Of a stretch of DNA of 11,564 nucleotides, positions 7,118-11,564 are shown piece after piece. The position numbers and the translations under genes are program-made. Source of the stretch: CAUZEB01 sp963578655 (GTDB lineage: Bacteria > Chloroflexota > Dehalococcoidia > Lucifugimonadales > CAUZEB01); contig CAUZEB010000048.1 in NCBI GenBank assembly GCA_963578655.1, positions 1-11,564 of the forward strand, given 5' to 3'. The notes under the pieces were generated by a model that was given only the letters and a program-made list of their open reading frames with translations, was not told where the DNA came from and did no database searches. How positions within the stretch are numbered: position 1 is the stretch's first letter; every line of letters begins with the position of its first letter.

Positions 7118-8215
7118 ATGCTGATAGATAGTCACGCCTATTGCTTCCCGTCCTTGCATGGGTATGGAGGATTCTCAAATCATGAGACATTTTTGCGTCA
7201 CATCCAACAAGCTATTGCAGTACATTTCCAACCATCGATTCGTTTTAGTGACTTGTCCGTAGCTGATAGCTCTGGTCTGATAGAGATGGATCACAGTGAT
7301 AGATTGGATAGTATAAAAGACTCAAATTTTAGGGTTAGTAGTCACGGCAGGTTTGAGTGGGACGTTCAAGGTATCAGCTATTTTAAACAGTATTTCCCGC
7401 CTTCTATTGTAGATATGGTATATCCTCCAGAGAATTTAGTCAGCGAAATGGATTATGCTGGTGTAGATATGGCTTTGCTACATAGGACTCCCTATTTGGG
7501 AATAGGTAATGAATTTATAGGTGACTGTGTCCAAAAACATCCTGACCGGCTAAAAGGGTTAGCCCATATAGAAGAATGGTTGATACAAAAAGACCCCAGT
7601 GGAGCTATCGATAAATTAACACACGCCGTTGAATCCTTGGGTTTGTCAGGAGTACAGTTCTTGCCTCCACAACTGAATTTATATGGTCAAAAGGGCCCGT
7701 GGAATGGATCTGGATTCCGTGCATACTGGGATGCTGTAAGAGATTTGGGAATCCCGGTGTTCTTTTCAATAAAGCAAAGAGTCGAACCTCAGATACAAAG
7801 TTATTTAAAGGAAATAAAAACTTTAATACATTGGATGGAAAGATATCCAGAAGTTGATGTTGTTGTAACGCATGGATTAAATTGGAGGATGTTTGTGGAA
7901 GGTGATGCAATAGTACTACCACGCATCGTTTGGGAAGTCTTTAAAAACCCTAGAGCACATCTCCAATTCCTTTTCCCTATTGGATTAGGTTCAATTTGGG
8001 AGTATCCTATGACGGAAGTGAAAGCAGTTATAGAAGAATGTGTTACAAAGATAGGTGCAGACAGATTGATGTGGGGCACGGATATGCCAATAGTGATGAG
8101 ATCTTGGACTTATGAACAGAACGTTAGATTTATGCAGAAATCGTGTGACTTTTTGAGTGATGACGAAAGGGATATGATTATGGGTGGAACAATAGGTCAG
8201 ATTCTAAAGATTTGA
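7118..8215 (+). CDS. Amidohydrolase family 2 (ACMSD-like) metal-dependent hydrolase/decarboxylase
   Basis: A 365-residue TIM-barrel protein of the amidohydrolase-2 family (ACMSD, LigI and OMA-demethylase-like enzymes are characterised relatives). Visible landmarks are IDSHAYCF (residues 3-10), VVTHGLNWR with His252, LMWGTDMP with Asp322, and the family-ending pattern MGGTIGQILKI (equivalent of GGNAxRLF). The beta-1 motif HxH is H6-A-Y8, and the usual histidine on the later strand (around IPVFFSIKQR, 212-221) is not obvious. The metal site is therefore unusual or partly lost. Characterised members hydrolyse lactones or decarboxylate aromatic and unsaturated acids; the reaction here cannot be assigned. 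ATG 7118 follows GGGAGG (7109-7114) at a short 3-nt distance. It is probably co-transcribed with the dehydrogenase 53 bp upstream and convergent with the PTE-like gene. Confidence 0.82.
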   Translation: MLIDSHAYCFPSLHGYGGFSNHETFLRHIQQAIAVHFQPSIRFSDLSVADSSGLIEMDHSDRLDSIKDSNFRVSSHGRFEWDVQGISYFKQYFPPSIVDMVYPPENLVSEMDYAGVDMALLHRTPYLGIGNEFIGDCVQKHPDRLKGLAHIEEWLIQKDPSGAIDKLTHAVESLGLSGVQFLPPQLNLYGQKGPWNGSGFRAYWDAVRDLGIPVFFSIKQRVEPQIQSYLKEIKTLIHWMERYPEVDVVVTHGLNWRMFVEGDAIVLPRIVWEVFKNPRAHLQFLFPIGLGSIWEYPMTEVKAVIEECVTKIGADRLMWGTDMPIVMRSWTYEQNVRFMQKSCDFLSDDERDMIMGGTIGQILKI

Positions 8216-8308
8216 ATGGAACTGAAGCCAACTAACAGCCAATAAATCATAAGGAACATATAGGAAAAACCCTCTAACAAGAGAATAGAATAAAAGTCAC
8301 AAGAATAG

Positions 8309-8339
8309 TTTGGTGGGTGTTTTGTATTCACCCATTAAA
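8309..8339. terminator. Hairpin between convergent genes, possible bidirectional terminator
   Basis: An 11-bp stem (8309-8319 with 8329-8339), of which the inner six pairs TGGGTG/CACCCA are perfect; two G-U pairs follow and then three A-U pairs. The loop is 9 nt. It sits in the 151-bp gap between the amidohydrolase and PTE-like genes, where a terminator is expected. No uridine run follows on either strand, so it is not a classical rho-independent terminator. Confidence 0.38.
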
Positions 8340-8366
8340 ACGCGAGAGAGGATCTGCTAATTAGCC

Positions 8367-9311
8367 TTAGTCTTCTCCAGTTAGGGCTCTTCGTGGATTG
8401 TCCACCGTTATTTGAGTAAGTTCTTCTTCCTTTATTCCGATGTCACGTAATTCTTTTAGGAATACATCGGTGATGTAGCCGTAACCTTTACCACCATAAG
8501 CAGTATAATCACTTCTACGGCACACGTCCTGACCAAAAAGAACATTTCTCGTCAGGCCTGCATCGATCATCTTTTTTACATTCATCAGATCTAATTCATG
8601 TTCGTATGGATGAATGGTTCCGAGTCTATCGAATGCTACATACGCTCCTCTTCTTGCAATTTCGGCATGATATTCATGATGAGGGTATGATTGACAATGC
8701 CCGATTATCACACGTTTAGGATCAACACCTTCTTCTTGCAATATATCGAGTTGGTCAAGTCCAACTGGAGATTTTAAAGCATGCGTTGCTACAGTAACCC
8801 CGGTTTGTTTATGAGCCCTGGCAACTGCTCTAAACATTCTCTCCTCTACGGGAGATACCCATGTGAAGTGAGCACCGATTTCGCCTAAAATACCTGCCCT
8901 GACATCTGTGCCGTCTATTCCAACGGTAACATCTCTTACAAGGTCATCTGCAATTTGATTGGTTTTCATGCGATAAAGTTTCTTTTCATAATATATTTCT
9001 CTGTACCAACCCGCTCCGAGTATTATGTTTAAACCAGTCCGTTTAGCCGTATCACGGACAGCTAGAGCGTGAGTGATGGGTAGTAGATCGTGGTCGTGAC
9101 CCCGTAAACCACCTGTGGTTTGGTCTACCAACGATACTCCTCCGGACTTCTTGAAAAGCATTAATTCACGGTATGCTAATTCAGGGTCATTCAATATAGC
9201 ATCATTACCTGGATTATCGCGTGTCAAATCTAAATACAAGTGTTCATGAATTGATGTGAATCCCAAATCATCTGACGAAATTGGACCGGTAACAGTCATT
9301 ATGCTTCCCAT
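8367..9311 (-). CDS. Phosphotriesterase-like (PTE/Php family) metallohydrolase, probable lactonase or carboxylesterase
   Basis: A 314-residue, full-length member of the phosphotriesterase superfamily. The binuclear metal site is complete: H22-x-H24 (TSIHEHLYLD), Glu144 in GEIG at the position of the bridging carboxylated lysine of true phosphotriesterases, His177 (VATHAL), His205 (IGHCQS) and Asp262 (LFGQDVC). A glutamate bridge is typical of the Php-like branch, so a lactone or ester is a more likely substrate than an organophosphate (family knowledge plus inference). The C-terminus ends with the usual VDNPRRALTG. No signal peptide. ATG 9311 is preceded by AGGAGG (9324-9319) at 7 nt. It is transcribed alone and leftward, and lies between the catabolic cluster and the core-gene operon. 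A lactonase next to a uronate-dehydrogenase-like enzyme and an amidohydrolase suggests lactone or sugar-acid breakdown. Confidence 0.86.
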   Translation of the reverse strand: MGSIMTVTGPISSDDLGFTSIHEHLYLDLTRDNPGNDAILNDPELAYRELMLFKKSGGVSLVDQTTGGLRGHDHDLLPITHALAVRDTAKRTGLNIILGAGWYREIYYEKKLYRMKTNQIADDLVRDVTVGIDGTDVRAGILGEIGAHFTWVSPVEERMFRAVARAHKQTGVTVATHALKSPVGLDQLDILQEEGVDPKRVIIGHCQSYPHHEYHAEIARRGAYVAFDRLGTIHPYEHELDLMNVKKMIDAGLTRNVLFGQDVCRRSDYTAYGGKGYGYITDVFLKELRDIGIKEEELTQITVDNPRRALTGED

Positions 9312-9376
9312 GTCTAGCCCTCCTACTATTATTTCAAAATCCGCATCTTTACGAGGAGTGTAACATCAAAATGAAA

Positions 9377-9404
9377 GTTATACTAATGACTGATGCTAAC
9401 GCAA
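9377..9404 (-). promoter_or_regulatory. Candidate promoter for the PTE-like gene
   Basis: Minus-strand TTGCGT (9404-9399, weak) and TATAAC (9382-9377, 5/6) with a 16-nt spacer. The predicted start near 9370 gives a leader of about 60 nt to the ATG at 9311. The -35 match is poor, so this is tentative. Confidence 0.25.
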
Positions 9405-9433
9405 AAGTAATCAAACAATATACCTATGTTGTA

Positions 9434-9462
9434 TTTACAGACCAGTAGATTGAATTTATAAT
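9434..9462 (+). promoter_or_regulatory. Distal promoter (P1) of the yceD-rpmF-fabD operon
   Basis: TTTACA (9434-9439, 5/6), a 17-nt spacer, and a perfect TATAAT (9457-9462). Predicted start is near 9469. No gene begins shortly downstream of it, so it most likely adds transcription to the housekeeping operon together with P2 at 9515. It could also make a short leader RNA, but no recognisable structured RNA is visible. Confidence 0.5.
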
Positions 9463-9487
9463 GTGTTCTCTAGTCGGACTGATAAAA

Positions 9488-9505
9488 ATGCACTTTACAT
9501 GCACT
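9488..9505 (+). repeat. Direct repeat ATGCACT x2, 11-bp period, between P1 and P2
   Basis: Two exact 7-bp copies (9488-9494 and 9499-9505) lie one DNA turn apart, ending 9 bp before the -35 of P2. Helically phased direct repeats in this position are typical of activator sites. No known regulator's consensus is recognised. Confidence 0.3.
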
Positions 9506-9514
9506 ACGTGAAAC

Positions 9515-9544
9515 TTGACACAAAATAAGAGCGGGACCTAGAAT
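9515..9544 (+). promoter_or_regulatory. Proximal promoter (P2) of the yceD-rpmF-fabD operon
   Basis: A perfect -35 TTGACA (9515-9520), an 18-nt spacer, and TAGAAT (9539-9544, 5/6). Predicted start is near 9551. That is only about 42 nt before the ancestral yceD ATG at 9593 but about 188 nt before the ATG of the surviving open frame (9739). This supports 9593 as the original gene start. Confidence 0.55.
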
Positions 9545-9567
9545 ACCTTTGGTCTTTCACTCTGTCC

Positions 9568-9592
9568 TTACTTATAAGTAATCAAGTGATTA
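9568..9592. repeat. Two overlapping dyads in the yceD leader
   Basis: A perfect 14-bp palindrome TTACTTATAAGTAA (9568-9581) is overlapped by a 6-2-6 inverted repeat TAATCA-AG-TGATTA (9579-9592) that ends at the base before ATG 9593. They lie about 17-41 nt downstream of the P2 start. Possible roles are an operator or a leader hairpin covering the ribosome site. The DNA is AT-rich, so chance palindromes are not negligible. Confidence 0.35.
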
Positions 9593-9769
9593 ATGAACTT
9601 TGATGTATCTAATTTACTCTAGGAGTCTACTGGTTCTGTAAGACAGTTTCTGATACAGGAGGTATCTCCCTGCACTAGTGATAGTGAAAATAAAACCATA
9701 GAAGGTTAAATAAGGTTAACCAGAACTGATAAAGGAATATGGGAGAGTGCTACTCTGCGGACGGTGTGT
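9593..9769 (+). pseudogene. Degenerate 5' part of the DUF177/YceD gene
   Basis: Reading from ATG 9593 gives MNFDVSNLL, a TAG stop (9620-9622), ESTGSVRQFLIQE (9623-9661), then after a variable stretch KTIEG, a TAA stop (9707-9709), and IRLTRTDKGIW (9710-9742). Those pieces, in that order and spacing, match the N-terminal half of YceD/DUF177 proteins (start with N/D-V-S-x-LL, then E-x-x-G-S-x-R, then a RTD-x-G strand before the CxRCL motif). The frame then runs to TAG at 9770, while the CSRCL half continues in the -1 frame, so a small indel lies between 9733 and 9769. Three lesions are thus confined to about 150 bp. It is either genuine gene decay or local sequence error. Both stops could come from a single C-to-T change of a Gln codon. 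Confidence 0.6.
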
Positions 9770-10104
9770 TAGATATTTGTAGCCGTTGCTTGGATAGATG
9801 TAACTTAACTTTTGAAATAGAAATAGAGGAAGAATTCCTTCCTCAGGCTATTTTGATACATAGCTTGTCATCTAAAGATGAGATATATGACCAAGATAGT
9901 AGTTTAATAGATCAGTATAATATCCTGGATTTGAGCGACACTATACGACAGTATGTAGGGATAAACACATCAATGAGTCCACTGTGTATGACAAATTGTC
10001 TGGGGCTCTGTTTTTTGTGCGGAGGTAATTTGAATGTTAATCGCTGTGTATGTGAAGGTCTGAGCATAGATCCTAGATGGAAGAAGTTACAAGATTTCGT
10101 ATAA
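9739..10104 (+). CDS. DUF177/YceD family protein, C-terminal half only (ribosome-assembly-associated)
   Basis: A 121-residue open frame, against about 165-190 for normal YceD proteins. It retains the family core: C14-S-R-C17-L, then the acidic EIEIEEEFLP strand (27-36), and the cysteine-rich end with Cys83, Cys87, Cys91, Cys94, Cys103 and Cys105 around GLCFLCGGNLN. YceD is nearly always encoded directly before rpmF and has been linked to 23S rRNA/ribosome biogenesis (family knowledge). The upstream half is present but disrupted (9593-9769). ATG 9739 is preceded by AAGGA at only 2-nt spacing, a poor start, and an in-frame TAA lies at 9730. This is therefore either a fragment translated by re-initiation or a non-functional remnant. 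L32 follows 39 bp downstream. Confidence 0.72.
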   Translation: MGECYSADGVLDICSRCLDRCNLTFEIEIEEEFLPQAILIHSLSSKDEIYDQDSSLIDQYNILDLSDTIRQYVGINTSMSPLCMTNCLGLCFLCGGNLNVNRCVCEGLSIDPRWKKLQDFV

Positions 10105-10143
10105 TCGAAAGAGGATTAATAATACTAATTAAGGATAATTTAG

Positions 10144-10332
10144 ATGCCACCACTTCCGAAGAAAAAGCACTCAAAAAAGCGCAAGGGCGGGAGGACCGCT
10201 CATTTTGGCATGAAACCTGTGACTGTTTCCGAATGTTCACAATGCCGCAGCCCTAAGCTACCTCATAGGATTTGTCCAACTTGTGGTTATTACAACGGAA
10301 GACAAGTTGTGAGTTCGGACCCGTTGGTTTAG
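10144..10332 (+). CDS. rpmF: 50S ribosomal protein L32
   Basis: A 62-residue basic protein with the L32 start MPPLPKKKHSKKRKGGRTAH and a zinc-ribbon of the C+ type: C31-x-x-C34 and C44-x-x-C47 (ECSQCRSP...ICPTCGYYNGR). It is a component of the large ribosomal subunit. ATG 10144 has AAGGA at 10131-10135, spacing 8 nt. Its position after the YceD remnant and before fabD is the common bacterial order. It is probably transcribed from P1/P2 upstream; 72 bp separate it from the likely fabD start at 10405. Confidence 0.95.
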   Translation: MPPLPKKKHSKKRKGGRTAHFGMKPVTVSECSQCRSPKLPHRICPTCGYYNGRQVVSSDPLV

Positions 10333-10404
10333 AGCTAATCGACTCAGGCTTAAGAGGCGGGGTCTCTGAGCAAATGAAACGCATTATTTTTTAAGGAGAT
10401 GAAT

Positions 10405-11364
10405 ATGACCCTTGGCTTCATGAAAGAAGCGAAAGGACCGGAACTAGGATTCCTTTTTCCTGGTCAGGGTTCACAGTCTGTTGGAATGGGACAAGAACTT
10501 TATGAGAAGTCTGTTTTGGCGCGAGAAGTCTTTCAGCAGGTAGATGACGCTCTGGGTCGTTCTTTAACTCAGATTTTATTTGAAGGTCCAGAGGAAACTT
10601 TGAGAGAAACTGTTAACGCCCAACCTGCAATAATGGCTGTAAGCTTGGCATGTCTTAAAGGGTTAGAAGAAGTTTTGGGATCAAACGCTATGCCCCGACC
10701 CGTCCTAATGGCTGGCCACAGTTTAGGAGAATATACTGCTTTAGCAGCGGCTGGCGTCCTTGATATATCGGAAACCGCTATTCTCGTTCAAAAACGTGGA
10801 GAACTTATGCAAGACGCATGTAAAAAGAATCCAGGAGTTATGGCCGCGATACTGGGTTTAGATGAAATGACACTTGAAGAAATAGCAAGATCTACAGGGA
10901 CTTATGTTTCCAATATTAACACATCTGAGCAGATTGTAATTAGTGGTGAGCGCATGGCCTTGGCTAATGCGCTTGATATGGCTCGTGCTAGAGGTGCGAA
11001 GAAGGCAATTCCCTTAAATGTTGGTGGAGCTTTTCACTCCGGGTTAATGAGTGAAGCTCAGTCAGGACTAATTGAGGCCATAAGTGGTATCACTTTTCAA
11101 GATGCGAACATACCCATAATTGCGAATTGTACTGGAAGACCCCTAACAAATGCAGATGATATTAAGAAAGAACTAATAACTCAGATCTGTAGTTGCGTAC
11201 AATGGAAACGAACTGTAGATTACATGCTAGGTATAGGACTGTCTGATTTTATGGAGATTGGGCCTGGTAGGTCTTTATCAGGAATGGTCAAGCGAATATC
11301 AAGAAAGGCAAAGATTCGTAGTATAGGTGATTATGCCTCTATCCTTGATTATAGTAAAAATTAA
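10405..11364 (+). CDS. fabD: Malonyl-CoA:ACP acyltransferase
   Basis: Transfers malonyl from CoA to acyl carrier protein, supplying the extender for type II fatty-acid synthesis in the cytoplasm. Numbered from the start chosen here (319 aa): LFPGQGSQSVGMG near 17-29, QPAIMAVS near 73-80, the nucleophile elbow GHSLGEY with Ser106, Arg131 in QKRGELM that binds the malonyl carboxylate, His211 in GGAFHSGLM, and the C-terminal EIGPGRSLSGMVKR. All catalytic residues are present. The frame also has ATG at 10399, but AAGGAG (10393-10398) directly abuts it with no spacing; it sits 6 nt from ATG 10405, which is therefore preferred. It lies in the yceD-rpmF-fabD-nusB cluster. Confidence 0.95.
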   Translation: MTLGFMKEAKGPELGFLFPGQGSQSVGMGQELYEKSVLAREVFQQVDDALGRSLTQILFEGPEETLRETVNAQPAIMAVSLACLKGLEEVLGSNAMPRPVLMAGHSLGEYTALAAAGVLDISETAILVQKRGELMQDACKKNPGVMAAILGLDEMTLEEIARSTGTYVSNINTSEQIVISGERMALANALDMARARGAKKAIPLNVGGAFHSGLMSEAQSGLIEAISGITFQDANIPIIANCTGRPLTNADDIKKELITQICSCVQWKRTVDYMLGIGLSDFMEIGPGRSLSGMVKRISRKAKIRSIGDYASILDYSKN

Positions 11365-11408
11365 CTGGCAAAGTTGGAATATATATTAATAAGGCTGAAG
11401 ACAAGATA

Positions 11409-11564
11409 GTGGAAATTACTGTTTCTGAGAGCATGCGTGTTAGGCGAATATTGTGCCTCCAGGTATTATACGAGGCTGATTCTATGGATCGCGACCCTGT
11501 TGTTGTACTTGATCAAAGAATAGAAGAAGATAGAATATCTGATAGGGGCAAAAATTTCGCAACA
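11409..11564 (+). CDS. nusB: Transcription antitermination/rRNA maturation factor NusB, N-terminal part
   Basis: The open frame runs off the right edge. From GTG 11409 it reads VEITVSESMRVRRILCLQVL, then YEADSM, and later VVVLDQRIEEDRISDRGKNFA. The RR-x-x-x-LQVLYE-x-D segment followed by an acidic helix and a FA motif is the NusB N-terminal helix pattern. NusB binds boxA RNA with S10 (NusE) in rRNA antitermination. The start is uncertain: GTG 11409 or ATG 11433; a weak AAGG lies at 11391-11394. It begins about 45-70 bp after fabD in the same direction and is likely co-transcribed. Only about 50 residues are visible. Confidence 0.68.
   Translation, partial: MEITVSESMRVRRILCLQVLYEADSMDRDPVVVLDQRIEEDRISDRGKNFAT

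Noticed and set aside
7605..8079. Two minus-strand frames across the amidohydrolase
   Set aside because: Antisense to conserved amidohydrolase sequence, with low-complexity composition typical of shadows.
9733..9769. Programmed frameshift or stop readthrough rescuing the YceD gene
   Set aside because: No slippery heptamer or downstream structure is visible, and two different stops (TAG and TAA) would also need readthrough; mutation or sequence error is simpler.
10343..10370. CTCAG/CTGAG repeat between rpmF and fabD, followed further on by a T-run at 10387-10392
   Set aside because: Short stem with a long loop, and the T-run is 16 nt away; not a convincing terminator or attenuator.

Overview
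The window looks like chromosomal DNA of an AT-rich free-living bacterium. The best guess is a marine Chloroflexota of the SAR202/Dehalococcoidia type. That guess rests on the style of the catabolic proteins (NHL propeller, TcuA-like flavoprotein, TPP enzyme, PTE-like and ACMSD-like amidohydrolases side by side) and on a yceD-rpmF-fabD-nusB housekeeping block. It is inference; no ribosomal RNA or other marker in the window fixes the taxon. No tRNA, rRNA, IS element, CRISPR array or phage gene is visible.

Layout. (1) 1-434: 3' end of a 14-TM DHA2-type MFS exporter (+). (2) 579-1496: uronate-dehydrogenase-like NAD-dependent epimerase (+, TTG start). (3) Leftward block: FAD-dependent dehydrogenase (5867-4362), six-bladed NHL propeller protein (best start 4177, not 4225; ends 3287), and a TPP-dependent 2-oxo-acid lyase/carboligase-like enzyme (3194-1557). 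(4) Rightward pair, divergent from the flavoprotein: D-2-hydroxyacid dehydrogenase (6102-7064) and amidohydrolase-2 (7118-8215). (5) Phosphotriesterase-like lactonase/hydrolase (9311-8367, -), convergent with the amidohydrolase across a hairpin at 8309-8339. (6) From about 9430 the content changes to core genes: tandem promoters, a DUF177/YceD gene with a broken 5' end, L32 (rpmF), FabD, and the 5' part of nusB running off the right edge.

How the parts may work together. Regions 2-5 bring together redox enzymes (an NAD(P) epimerase/dehydrogenase, a flavin dehydrogenase and a D-2-hydroxyacid dehydrogenase), a C-C bond TPP enzyme and two metallohydrolases of families rich in lactonases and decarboxylases. 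This is the toolkit of a pathway degrading an oxidised organic acid, sugar acid or lactone. The substrate cannot be read from sequence. Region 6 joins ribosome assembly, fatty-acid initiation and transcription antitermination, as is common in bacteria.

The most notable observations are: the yceD-like gene whose conserved N-terminal half is still recognisable but interrupted by TAG, TAA and a frameshift; a 6-2-6 dyad sitting exactly in the -35/-10 spacer of the promoter for the NHL gene, with a similar arrangement before the hydroxyacid dehydrogenase; and an amidohydrolase whose HxH metal motif reads H-A-Y.
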